Shown here in pieces: positions 1-7,278 of a stretch of 17,716 nt of DNA. This stretch comes from UBA826 sp045564655. GTDB lineage: Bacteria > Chloroflexota > Dehalococcoidia > Lucifugimonadales > UBA826. Position 1 is the first letter of the stretch. Every line of letters begins with the position of its first letter. The stretch is from positions 1-17,716 of the forward strand of contig JBJLGX010000010.1 of assembly GCA_045564655.1 (NCBI GenBank), written 5' to 3'. Below the pieces are notes generated by a model. The model was not told the origin of the DNA. It ran no database searches and saw only the letters and a program-made list of their open reading frames with translations. Made by a program: the position numbers and the translations under genes.

Positions 1-675
1 GGTAGATATGTAAATGACGTTTTAGATAACGATGGGAATGTTGTTTTAGAGGGCGCTCAAGGTATTCTTTTAGATTTAGATCATGGTACTTATCCTTATG
101 TCACGTCTTCTAACCCTACAGTAGGTGGTGCTAGTACAGGATTGGCAATACAACCTCAACATATTTCTACAGTTTTGGGGATATTTAAAGCATATAATAC
201 TAGAGTTGGCTCAGGCCCATTCCCTACAGAATTACATGATGAAGTAGGAGAGAATATAAGAAACCTTGCTAAGGAATTTGGAACTACTACAGGAAGACCA
301 AGGAGAGTAGGGTGGTTTGATGGGGTTGCAGCTAAATACAGTACCCGGATAAATGGATATACGTCAGCTGTTTTAACTAGATTGGATGTACTCGATTCCT
401 TAGATGAAATAAAGGTATGCATAGGTTACGAGCTTGAAGGTGAGAGGTTAGATGAATTACCTGGCGGTATATATGCTCTGGAGAACTGCGTTCCTATTTA
501 TGAAACTTTAAGTGGATGGGACAAACCTACTGCTGGTATGTCAGATATAAAAGACTTAGATCCTAAGGCTAGAGCATATGTTGATCGACTTCAGGAACTT
601 ATAAATTGTCCAATAAGTATAATATCGACAGGACCTCATAGGGACGAAACCATTATGCCGGAATCGATAATTTAA
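1..675 (+). CDS. purA: Adenylosuccinate synthetase, C-terminal part (5' end outside window)
   Basis: The reading frame is open from the first base and ends at TAA 673-675, giving the last 224 codons; about the first 200 residues of a usual ~430-residue PurA lie upstream of the window. The enzyme joins IMP and aspartate using GTP, the first committed step to AMP, in the cytosol. Visible family motifs in order are EGAQG followed by LLDLDHGTYPYVTSS, then RVGSGPFPTEL, the TTGRPRRVGWFD segment, TRLDVLDSLDEIKVC, and near the C terminus STGPHRDETI, which corresponds to the guanine-contacting region. A TTG at 142 should not be taken as a start, because conserved PurA sequence continues upstream of it. 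The stop is followed by a 73-nt gap and then the SPFH gene on the same strand. Confidence 0.96.
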   Translation, partial: GRYVNDVLDNDGNVVLEGAQGILLDLDHGTYPYVTSSNPTVGGASTGLAIQPQHISTVLGIFKAYNTRVGSGPFPTELHDEVGENIRNLAKEFGTTTGRPRRVGWFDGVAAKYSTRINGYTSAVLTRLDVLDSLDEIKVCIGYELEGERLDELPGGIYALENCVPIYETLSGWDKPTAGMSDIKDLDPKARAYVDRLQELINCPISIISTGPHRDETIMPESII

Positions 676-676
676 A

Positions 677-736
677 ATTAATAGGTTAATGTCTTATTAA
701 TACCATTAGGCTATAATTATTATAAGTATAATTTAG
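677..736 (+). promoter_or_regulatory. AT-rich spacer with possible weak promoter before the SPFH gene
   Basis: The spacer between purA and the SPFH gene holds two TATAAT boxes (712-717 and 727-732), neither with a good -35 hexamer at 16-18 nt. The second lies too close to the start to give a useful leader. An AT-only inverted repeat (ATTAATA at 677-683, TATTAAT at 695-701) is too weak for a terminator. The gene may be read from purA, from the first box, or both. Confidence 0.3.
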
Positions 737-748
737 TTGAGGTTTATT

Positions 749-1651
749 ATGGAATTCTTGTTAATACCTATAGTTATTCTATCGGTCATTTTACTCATAC
801 TTAGTATAGTTATTGTTCCACAACAGACGATGGGAGTAATTGAAAGGTTAGGTAAATTTAGTCGGGTACTTGGGCCTGGATTAAACTTTAAAATTCCTAT
901 AATAGAAAGAGTTGCTGGAAAAGAATCGATAAGGATTAGGCAACTAGATGTTCCGGTTGAAACAAAGACTCAGGATAATGTTTTTGTGAACTTGGGAGTG
1001 TCGATACAATTCTTGGCGATTTCTGAAAAGATATTTGATGCGTTTTATAAATTAACAGATGTAAATCAACAGATCACATCATACGTATATGATGTGGTTC
1101 GAGCAGAAGTCCCAAAGAAAACATTAGATGAAGTATTTGAATCTAAGGATGTTATTGCTCAAACAATAAAAGCTGAATTGTCAGAATCGATGGATGACTT
1201 TGGATATTCTATAGTTAATTCACTGATTACCGATATTGATCCTGCTCCAAATGTAAAAGAAGCAATGAATCAAATTAATGCTACGGCTCGACTTAGAGTT
1301 GCTGCTCAAAATGAAGCTGAAGCAGATAAGATAAGGCAAGTTAAGAATGCTGAAGCTGAAGCTGAATCTAAGAAACTCCAGGGAGAAGGTGTGGCTCAAC
1401 AAAGAGCAGCTATTATAGAAGGATTTAAAGCTTCAATAAATGATTTAAAAGAAGTCACCGGTACTGATGTTAAAACTCAAGACGTTATGAATATGGTTAT
1501 GATGGTTCAGTATTTTGATGCTTTACGAGATATTGGAACTACAGGACAAAATAATGCTGTGCTAATTCCGTACGGAGCGGGTGGGTCAAATGAGATATTG
1601 CAGCAAATGACTCAAGCGATGGTAGCTTCGGAACAAATAAAGAAAAAATAA
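749..1651 (+). CDS. SPFH/stomatin-prohibitin family membrane protein
   Basis: A 300-residue protein with one N-terminal membrane segment (about residues 3-23, nearly all I, L and V), then an SPFH/band-7 domain (about 25-185, including MGVIERLGKF, GPGLNFKIPI and RQLDVPVETKTQDNVFVNLG). An Ala/Glu-rich coiled coil follows (about 175-225, ATARLRVAAQNEAEADK and AEAEAESKKLQGEG), ending in a C-terminal segment typical of bacterial stomatin/QmcA proteins. Family members oligomerise on the membrane and organise microdomains or act with proteases; the specific role here is unknown. ATG 749 is chosen over the in-frame TTG at 737 because GAGG at 739-742 is correctly spaced for 749 and overlaps the TTG. 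Many relatives pair with an NfeD protein; none is visible next to it, as the following gene is convergent dapA. Confidence 0.9.
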   Translation: MEFLLIPIVILSVILLILSIVIVPQQTMGVIERLGKFSRVLGPGLNFKIPIIERVAGKESIRIRQLDVPVETKTQDNVFVNLGVSIQFLAISEKIFDAFYKLTDVNQQITSYVYDVVRAEVPKKTLDEVFESKDVIAQTIKAELSESMDDFGYSIVNSLITDIDPAPNVKEAMNQINATARLRVAAQNEAEADKIRQVKNAEAEAESKKLQGEGVAQQRAAIIEGFKASINDLKEVTGTDVKTQDVMNMVMMVQYFDALRDIGTTGQNNAVLIPYGAGGSNEILQQMTQAMVASEQIKKK

Positions 1652-1692
1652 CTATTAAGGGAAGGGCTCGGCTCGTGCCTCGTTACTGAGAT

Positions 1693-2586
1693 CTAATTTG
1701 TTGGTAAGTCTGCGGAATATTGATCCATAACAGAATCAAACTTCTTAGTGAAATTGCTATCTGGCTCCCATAAAGGTAGGCGATATGTTCCTGCGTTAAA
1801 TCCTGAACGATTTACAGCATATTTTATTGGTAATGGGTTGGTTACCCAAAATAAAGCCTTGAATATAGGAAGTAGTTTTTTATGTGCTGCTGCTGCTGCT
1901 TCAATATTTCCTTCTAATATGAGACCCATCATATTTTTGATTTGGAGGCCATATAAGTTTGAAGCAACTGATACAACACCGTATCCTCCAACGCACATAA
2001 TCGGAAAAGTTTCATCGTCATTTCCAGACCATACATCAAATCCTGAAGGAGCTTTATCAATAATATTTGTTATTTGAGTGTAGTCACTCGAAGCTTCTTT
2101 GACACCTATTACGTTGTCAATTTCTGCGAGTCTCAATGTTGTTTCAGTATCCATGTTTAATGAAGTTCTTGAAGGTACGTTATAGAGTAAACAAGGTAAA
2201 GATGTTGATGAAGCTATAGACTTGAAGTTTTGGTAAAGTCCTTCCATAGTTGGTTTGTTATATGCAGGTACAGTAAGTAATATACCGTCTACACCTACTT
2301 TTTCTGCTTCTTGTGTCAATTCAACAGATTTATTGTGATTATTGTCTGTTGTACCAGCAATTATATCTACATCATTGCCCATTTCTTCTTTAATTTCAGC
2401 AAATAATCGTATTTTTTCATCATCTGACATAGATGGAGATTCACCAGTTGTCCCCCCAATCAGAATCGCATCACTTCCGGATTCAGATAAGCCACGTGCT
2501 AATTTTCGAGCCTGATCATAATCAATATCCCCTTGATCAGTAAAGGGTGTGATCATTGCAGTTATAAGTCTTCCAAATGATGCCAT
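1693..2586 (-). CDS. dapA: 4-hydroxy-tetrahydrodipicolinate synthase (DapA)
   Basis: A 297-residue class I aldolase that condenses pyruvate with aspartate semialdehyde on the route to diaminopimelate and lysine. Seen in the sequence: GGTTGES (about 44-50, pyruvate carboxylate binding), LYNVPSRTS with Tyr135 and Arg140, and GVKEAS with Lys163, the Schiff-base lysine. All are shifted by only two from the E. coli positions (Tyr133, Arg138, Lys161). ATG 2586 is preferred to the TTG at 2598: it gives the usual MASFGRLITAMITPF opening and has GGAG six bases upstream, inside the last codons of asd. The asd stop ends two bases before this ATG, so translation is probably coupled. It is the last gene of the rpsO-pnp-dapB-asd-dapA operon and converges on the SPFH gene; no clear hairpin terminator is visible in the 41-nt gap. 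Confidence 0.95.
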   Translation of the reverse strand: MASFGRLITAMITPFTDQGDIDYDQARKLARGLSESGSDAILIGGTTGESPSMSDDEKIRLFAEIKEEMGNDVDIIAGTTDNNHNKSVELTQEAEKVGVDGILLTVPAYNKPTMEGLYQNFKSIASSTSLPCLLYNVPSRTSLNMDTETTLRLAEIDNVIGVKEASSDYTQITNIIDKAPSGFDVWSGNDDETFPIMCVGGYGVVSVASNLYGLQIKNMMGLILEGNIEAAAAAHKKLLPIFKALFWVTNPLPIKYAVNRSGFNAGTYRLPLWEPDSNFTKKFDSVMDQYSADLPTN

Positions 2587-2588
2587 GT

Positions 2589-3620
2589 TTATCTCCAATT
2601 GGACTGAGATACAATATCTCGTTCCATCATTTCTTCCGCTATTTGGATTGCATTTAAAGCAGCTCCTTTGCGTAGATTATCACATACTGCCCATAGGGCG
2701 ATACCGTTTGGATTAGAGACATCTTTTCTTATTCTTCCAACTAATACATCGTCAATGCCCGTGGCATTTATTGGCATTGGGTACACATCTGCATGTGGAT
2801 CATCCATTACTCTCATTCCAGGGCTATTATTTATAAGTTCCCGTGCTTCGTCAGTAGAAACAGGTCTGTCAAATTCTATATGCATAGCTTCACTATGACT
2901 TATAGTAACAGGGACACGTACACATGTTGCAGATACCATAACTTCGGAATCATGTAGTATTTTTCGTGTCTCGTTCACCATTTTCATTTCTTCTCGGGTG
3001 TATCCGTTTTCTTGAAAAGGCTCGATATGAGGAAGAACATTAAATGCAATCTGGTGCGGATATTCTTTTATTTCTATATCTTGATTGTTTAACAAATTTC
3101 CACTTTGAGTATTCATTTCATGTATTGCTGCAGCACCTGTTCCGGACACTGCTTGAAATGTATCTACCACAACTCGGCTTATTTTTGCATTCTTAGAAAG
3201 AGCCTGCATCACCATTACTAAAGGTGTTGTAGAACAATTTGGAATAGCAACTATTCCAGAATGATTATTTAAATCATCAGCATTTACTTCAGGGACTACT
3301 AGAGGGACTTTAGGATCCATTCTAAATGCTGAACTATCGTCTATTGCAATTGTTCCATTTGCAGCCGATAAAGGGGCTATTTCTCTACTGATATCTCCAC
3401 TAGCAGAAATAAAGGAAAAGTCGACTTCTTTTAAGAGTTCAGGAGTGCATAATTCAACTTTTATTTTTTCACCATTAAAAGTTAATGTTTTACCTACAGA
3501 TCTTTCTGAAGCGCATAATCTTATTTCATCAATTGGGAATTTTCTTTCTTCAGCTACTCTTAGAAAAACATCACCCACTGCTCCAGTGGCACCTATGACA
3601 GCAACTTTACAAGATTTCAA
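2589..3620 (-). CDS. asd: Aspartate-semialdehyde dehydrogenase
   Basis: A 343-residue NADPH-dependent enzyme that reduces aspartyl phosphate to aspartate semialdehyde, the substrate of DapA encoded next. The N-terminal nucleotide-binding loop is GATGAVG (10-16). The active-site cysteine is Cys129 in AIPNCSTTPLV, followed by VVDTFQAVSGTG, and the catalytic histidine is His242 in RVPVTISHSEAMHIEF, with Arg235 for substrate binding. The start is a TTG at 3620: no ATG or GTG precedes the glycine loop, and AGGAG lies about six bases upstream, overlapping the end of dapB. The dapB stop is 14 nt away, so the two are co-transcribed and probably translationally linked. The C-terminal CDNLRKGAALNAIQIAE stretch is typical of the family. 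Confidence 0.95.
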   Translation of the reverse strand: MKSCKVAVIGATGAVGDVFLRVAEERKFPIDEIRLCASERSVGKTLTFNGEKIKVELCTPELLKEVDFSFISASGDISREIAPLSAANGTIAIDDSSAFRMDPKVPLVVPEVNADDLNNHSGIVAIPNCSTTPLVMVMQALSKNAKISRVVVDTFQAVSGTGAAAIHEMNTQSGNLLNNQDIEIKEYPHQIAFNVLPHIEPFQENGYTREEMKMVNETRKILHDSEVMVSATCVRVPVTISHSEAMHIEFDRPVSTDEARELINNSPGMRVMDDPHADVYPMPINATGIDDVLVGRIRKDVSNPNGIALWAVCDNLRKGAALNAIQIAEEMMERDIVSQSNWR

Positions 3621-3634
3621 TTGTTTCTCCTGAT

Positions 3635-4426
3635 TTATAATCCCATTATTTTGTCTAACCCAACGGTTAGACCTTTTTGATTCATAGACGCTCTTACTGA
3701 CATTATTACTCCTGGCATAAAACTTTCACGATTGATTGAATCATGTCTTATCGTGAAGGTTTGCCCTAAAGCGCCAAAAACCATTTCATGATGTGCAACT
3801 CTACCAGGCATTCGGCCACTGTGTATAACAACGCCATTATAATCGGCCCCACGTGCACCATCAATCAATTCTTTTTCCGATTTTGGGGCTTTAAAATTTC
3901 CGTTTTTACCTTCATGAGCAGCTTTAGCCATAGATAGTGCTGTACCTGAAGGAGAATCGATTTTTGCTTCATGATGTACTTCAGTAAGGTCAGCATAGTC
4001 AAAGAATTTAGCAGATTCTTTAATTAAATGAGTCATTAATACTGCTCCCAATGCAAAATTTGGAGCAATTATTATGCTTGTACCATGTGTTTCAGATTCT
4101 TTTTTTGCATTAGAAAAGTCAGTATCACTAAGCCCTGTAGAGCCTATGACGCAATGAACTTTTTTAGAAGGAGCTAAAGAAATAACTTCACGAGCAACTT
4201 CGGCATTTGTGAAGTCAACAATTACATCAACATTATCTAGAGTAGACGCTAGATCTGAATATAAGTTCACCTTTCCTGATGATGTATTAATGTGATCTGA
4301 CTTTATGAATTCTTCAGAATCACAACCCGATATCGGAGTTATACCATCAGCATTCAAAGTAGCATTCAATACTGATTGTCCCATTTTACCGAGTATTCCA
4401 TTGATAGCTACTTTGATGTCTGACAT
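3635..4426 (-). CDS. dapB: 4-hydroxy-tetrahydrodipicolinate reductase (DapB)
   Basis: A 263-residue cytosolic reductase that acts on the DapA product using NAD(P)H, in the diaminopimelate/lysine pathway. The N-terminal dinucleotide loop is NGILGKMG (9-16). DFTNAE (71-76), IGSTGL (94-99) and APNFALGAVLM (121-131) follow. The catalytic block EVHHEAKIDSPSGTA carries the His151-His152 pair and Lys155, matching His159 and Lys163 of the E. coli enzyme. ATG 4426 has a modest TAGGAT ribosome site about nine bases upstream. It sits 25 nt after pnp and 14 nt before asd, in the middle of the operon. No residue expected in the active site is missing. Confidence 0.95.
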   Translation of the reverse strand: MSDIKVAINGILGKMGQSVLNATLNADGITPISGCDSEEFIKSDHINTSSGKVNLYSDLASTLDNVDVIVDFTNAEVAREVISLAPSKKVHCVIGSTGLSDTDFSNAKKESETHGTSIIIAPNFALGAVLMTHLIKESAKFFDYADLTEVHHEAKIDSPSGTALSMAKAAHEGKNGNFKAPKSEKELIDGARGADYNGVVIHSGRMPGRVAHHEMVFGALGQTFTIRHDSINRESFMPGVIMSVRASMNQKGLTVGLDKIMGL

Positions 4427-4451
4427 AAATGTATCCTAATTTATATTTGTT

Positions 4452-6836
4452 CTAACTTTCGTCGTCTTCGTCGTCTTCGTCTAATAATGCTTTGCGAGAT
4501 AATTTTATTCTACCTCGATCGTCTATTGCTATGACTTTTACAGTAACTTCATCTCCAACACTAACGACATCTTCAACACTCTGTACTCTGTAATTTTCTA
4601 GTTCACTGATATGAATCATGCCATCTACATCGGGTGATATTTCAACAAATGCTCCAAAACTAGCAATGTTTACTACTTTACCGGTTATGATGTCATCAAC
4701 CTCAACTTCTATTTCAGGAGCTTGACTTTGTTGGCTTTGATTATTTGAAGAATCATCACCGTCGGATGATAATGCTTTTTTAGACAATTTTATTTTGCCT
4801 GAATTATCTTTTCCGATAACTTTCACAGTGATTTCATCACCAAGAGTGAGTACATCTTCTACAGCATTGACTCTATAGTTTTCTAATTCACTAATATGTA
4901 CCATGCCATCAATTCCTGGCAATAATTCAACAAATGCTCCAAAAGAAGCGATTTTAGCTACTTTACCAGTAAATATTTCTCCGACTTCAACTTCGCGAGT
5001 GACATCTTTTACCATCTGCTTAGCTTTTTCAGATGCTTCTGCATCGGATGAACCTATTAGTACTGTGCCATCATCTTGAATGTCTACAGTAGCGCCAGTC
5101 TGTTCGACGATACTTCGGATCATTTTGCCTCCTGGTCCTATAACTGCGCCAATCTTATCAACAGGGACCATTATTTTTTCTATTCTAGGAGCATGAGGAC
5201 TGACATCAGTTCGAACTTCAGGAATAGCATCATGTATGACTTCAAGGATTTCAGTTCTTCCTTCTTTGGCTTGAGCCAAAGCATCTTTGATTACATCAAA
5301 ACTGATACTGTTTACTTTTATATCTAATTGTATTGCTGTTATTCCTTTCGAGGTTCCCGCTACTTTGAAATCCATATCTCCTACATGATCTTCTAATCCT
5401 TGAATATCAGTCAAAGTTACGTATTCATTATCTTCGCCTGTTACTAATCCCACGGAAATACCTGCTACAGGAGATGAAATAGGGACACCTGCATCCATTA
5501 GAGAGAGGGTTCCAGCACAAACACTTCCCATTGAAGTACTTCCATTAGAACTTAAAGCTTCACATACTATTCTCAGTGTGTAAGGAAAATCTTCCTCAGG
5601 TGGCAAAACAGCACTCAATGCTCGTTCAGCAAGAGCTCCATGACCAATTTCTCTCCTTCCTGGGGATCCTACTCTACCGGATTCTCCTACAGAATAAGGA
5701 GGGAAGTTGTAATGTAGCATAAATCTTTTTGTTGTTTCTGGACTTAAGTTATCAAGTTTTTGGGCATCTCCTGAAGAACCTAAAGTAGCAACACCAAGGA
5801 TTTGTGTTTCACCCCTATTAAAAAGGCCTGAACCATGTGTTCGTGGTAATAGAGACACTTCTGCTGACAATGATCTTATTTCTTTTAAGTCTCTACCATC
5901 AGGACGAACTCTATCTTTCAGTATTCGAACTCTAAATTGTTCATCTAATAATTCTTCAAAAGCTCCTGAAATCACATTCTTATCAAACTCTTCAGCTAAA
6001 CTTTCTTGCAAATTGCTTTTAATGTCATCCAATTTCGATTTCATATCTGATTGGTCTGTAGCTTCTTTCATCGCATCGTATATTCCATTTCCTAGAATGG
6101 ATTTAGCTTTTTCTACAGCTTCAGGATCATGTCCGCGTGAAATATAGTCTACTTTCGGAATCCCTGCTTCTTTAACAAAATCTTCTTGTAAGGATATTGT
6201 CTCTAAATTTGTTTTATGAGCTATTTCAATTGCTTCAAAAACTATAGATTCGTCAAGTTGATTAGCCCCTGCTTCCATCATAGAAACCCCATCATTAGAG
6301 CTTGCTACTACAATGTCTAGATCACTTTCTGCTATCTGACTATATGATGGGTTTACAATAAATTCCCCATCAATATATCCCATTCTAGTGGCTCCCATTG
6401 GCCCGTTAAATGGTATGTCAGATATTGATAATGCTGCTGAAACTCCGTTAAGGGCAAGTATGTCAAAAGGAGTTTCTTTATCATTTGATAATGTGGTTAC
6501 TATAACTTGAACTTCATTTTTGAAATCTTTAGGAAATAACGGTCTTATAGGTCGATCTATTAAGCGGTCTGTCAGTATTGCTAAAGTCGTTGGACGACCT
6601 TCACGTCTAAAAAAACTTCCAGGGATTTGCCCTATTGCATAATGACGTTCTTCTAAATCTACCGTTAATGGAAAGAAATCTATTCCTTCTCTTGGTTCGC
6701 TCATGGTTACTGTAGCTAAAGCAACATTATCTCCTTGCTTTATAAGTACAGAACCATTTGCTTTTTTGGCAAGCTTGCCAGTTTCAAATTCTAATGTATG
6801 TGCGCCTATTTCTCGGCTAATATTAAAAACAGTAAT
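4452..6836 (-). CDS. pnp: Polyribonucleotide nucleotidyltransferase (PNPase), probable ATT start, two S1 domains
   Basis: PNPase degrades RNA 3'-to-5' phosphorolytically. The first ATG in frame (6704) would cut off conserved N-terminal sequence: the frame continues upstream with FETGKLAKKANGSV and QGDNVALATV, which match the start of the first RNase PH domain. The frame is open back to a TAA at 6879-6881 and contains no ATG, GTG or TTG there. The best start is ATT at 6836-6834, eight bases after AGGAG (6849-6845), giving 794 residues. Domains: RNase PH 1, helical linker, RNase PH 2 (FPPYSVGESGRVGSPGRREI, GDMDFKVAGT), KH (about 554-615, with IGPGGKMIRSI), S1 (about 616-689), an acidic/Ser-Gln linker, a second S1 (about 708-786) and an acidic tail. 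Most PNPases have one S1. It follows rpsO as in many bacteria. The 3' end and identity are certain; the exact start is inferred. Confidence 0.93.
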   Translation of the reverse strand: MTVFNISREIGAHTLEFETGKLAKKANGSVLIKQGDNVALATVTMSEPREGIDFFPLTVDLEERHYAIGQIPGSFFRREGRPTTLAILTDRLIDRPIRPLFPKDFKNEVQVIVTTLSNDKETPFDILALNGVSAALSISDIPFNGPMGATRMGYIDGEFIVNPSYSQIAESDLDIVVASSNDGVSMMEAGANQLDESIVFEAIEIAHKTNLETISLQEDFVKEAGIPKVDYISRGHDPEAVEKAKSILGNGIYDAMKEATDQSDMKSKLDDIKSNLQESLAEEFDKNVISGAFEELLDEQFRVRILKDRVRPDGRDLKEIRSLSAEVSLLPRTHGSGLFNRGETQILGVATLGSSGDAQKLDNLSPETTKRFMLHYNFPPYSVGESGRVGSPGRREIGHGALAERALSAVLPPEEDFPYTLRIVCEALSSNGSTSMGSVCAGTLSLMDAGVPISSPVAGISVGLVTGEDNEYVTLTDIQGLEDHVGDMDFKVAGTSKGITAIQLDIKVNSISFDVIKDALAQAKEGRTEILEVIHDAIPEVRTDVSPHAPRIEKIMVPVDKIGAVIGPGGKMIRSIVEQTGATVDIQDDGTVLIGSSDAEASEKAKQMVKDVTREVEVGEIFTGKVAKIASFGAFVELLPGIDGMVHISELENYRVNAVEDVLTLGDEITVKVIGKDNSGKIKLSKKALSSDGDDSSNNQSQQSQAPEIEVEVDDIITGKVVNIASFGAFVEISPDVDGMIHISELENYRVQSVEDVVSVGDEVTVKVIAIDDRGRIKLSRKALLDEDDEDDES
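4482..4715 (-). repeat. Second S1 copy in pnp (tandem duplication with 4770-4991)
   Basis: This segment encodes the C-terminal S1 RNA-binding domain. It repeats the preceding S1 domain (4770-4991) closely: both read ITGKV or FTGKV, then IASFGAFVE, DGM(I/V)HISELENYRV, VEDV, GDE(V/I)TVKVI and IKLS(R/K)KAL. The copies are separated by a linker of about 18 residues rich in Asp, Ser and Gln. The similarity is also visible in the DNA, indicating an internal duplication. Confidence 0.85.
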
Positions 6837-6849
6837 GTTAATTTCTCCT
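6834..6849 (-). promoter_or_regulatory. Ribosome site and ATT initiation codon of pnp
   Basis: On the minus strand AGGAG (6849-6845, within CCAGGAGAA) is followed after eight bases by ATT (6836-6834). A second ATT at 6842-6840 is only two bases from the site and so less likely. No standard start codon exists in frame between the stop at 6879-6881 and codon ATG 6704. ATT starts are rare; the E. coli infC and pcnB genes are known examples and are sensitive to initiation factor 3. Confidence 0.6.
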
Positions 6850-6874
6850 GGAGGAAAAATCGAAGTGGGTATTT

Positions 6875-6894
6875 GGACTTAGCTTAACAAGTCC
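6875..6894 (-). promoter_or_regulatory. Hairpin between rpsO and pnp
   Basis: A perfect six-base stem (GGACTT at 6875-6880, AAGTCC at 6889-6894) with an eight-base loop lies in the 79-nt rpsO-pnp gap, about 25 nt upstream of the pnp ribosome site. No T run directly follows it in the transcript direction, so it is not a standard terminator. In E. coli a leader hairpin at this place is cut by RNase III and used for PNPase autocontrol; a similar role here is inference. Confidence 0.4.
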
Positions 6895-6915
6895 GAAGGT
6901 TTTATAAGTGATTAA

Positions 6916-7179
6916 TTACTTGCGTAACCCTAATTTTGCGACAAGGGTTCTATATCTATCCACATTTTTGGAATTTAGATATTTTAGTAAACTTCTTCTT
7001 CGGCCAACTAAACGCAGCAGGCCTCTACGTGTAGATTCGTCATGTTTGTGTTCTCTAAGATGTTGCGTTAATTCTGTAATTCGTGCAGTCAGAACTGCTA
7101 CCTGAGACTCGGTTGACCCTGTGTCTGTCTCATGTTTTCGATATTCTTCAATAACTACTTGCTTATCAGCCTTATCCAA
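6916..7179 (-). CDS. rpsO: 30S ribosomal protein S15
   Basis: An 87-residue protein, the normal length for S15, which binds 16S rRNA early in small-subunit assembly. Family hallmarks are HETDTGSTESQVAVLTARI near the N terminus, LREHKHDESTRRGLL in the middle and the basic LVGRRRSLLKYL segment. The start is TTG at 7179. It is supported by AGGAGA about six bases upstream and by the lack of any ATG or GTG giving the right length. It is the first gene of the operon, with a strong promoter about 53 nt upstream of the start codon, and is followed by pnp as in many bacteria. Confidence 0.95.
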   Translation of the reverse strand: MDKADKQVVIEEYRKHETDTGSTESQVAVLTARITELTQHLREHKHDESTRRGLLRLVGRRRSLLKYLNSKNVDRYRTLVAKLGLRK

Positions 7180-7231
7180 TCCGTTCTCCTGGATTCCTCT
7201 CTACTTTTATTGATGTCTAAATTTGAACTAA

Positions 7232-7260
7232 ATTATATCATCCAGTTTGTGTACTCGCAA
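7232..7260 (-). promoter_or_regulatory. Strong sigma70-type promoter for the rpsO-pnp-dap operon
   Basis: Read on the minus strand: TTGCGA (7260-7255), a 17-base spacer, and TATAAT (7237-7232) preceded by TGA, so an extended -10 (TGATATAAT). Transcription would begin near 7225, giving a leader of about 45 nt before the rpsO TTG. It lies in the only sizeable gap (99 nt) between the catabolic operon and rpsO, so the two blocks can be expressed separately even if there is read-through. Confidence 0.75.
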
Positions 7261-7278
7261 TCGATATTTATTTTGTAA

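Noticed and set aside
677..701. Inverted repeat ATTAATA/TATTAAT after purA as a terminator
   Set aside because: The seven-base stem has only A-T pairs, an 11-base loop and no T run, so it is unlikely to terminate transcription.
1652..1692. Terminator between the convergent SPFH and dapA genes
   Set aside because: The GC-rich segment here is a direct repetition of GGCTCG/GCCTCG-like units and not a hairpin; no stable stem with a T run is visible on either strand.
1887..1901. GCT triplet repeat as a microsatellite
   Set aside because: It lies in dapA and encodes a short alanine run in a helical region; no sign of repeat-based variation.
1748..2077. Plus-strand open frame of 109 codons inside dapA
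   Set aside because: It is antisense to strongly conserved dapA sequence, has no ribosome site and resembles no family.
1693..2598. dapA beginning at TTG 2598
   Set aside because: This TTG overlaps the ribosome site GGAG and the end of asd; ATG 2586 is correctly spaced and gives the usual N terminus.
4456..4480. TCGTCTTCG repetition at the 3' end of pnp
   Set aside because: It simply encodes the acidic Asp/Glu tail of PNPase.
4452..6704. pnp beginning at ATG 6704 (750 residues)
   Set aside because: Conserved PNPase N-terminal sequence is encoded in frame upstream (6705-6836), so this start truncates the protein.
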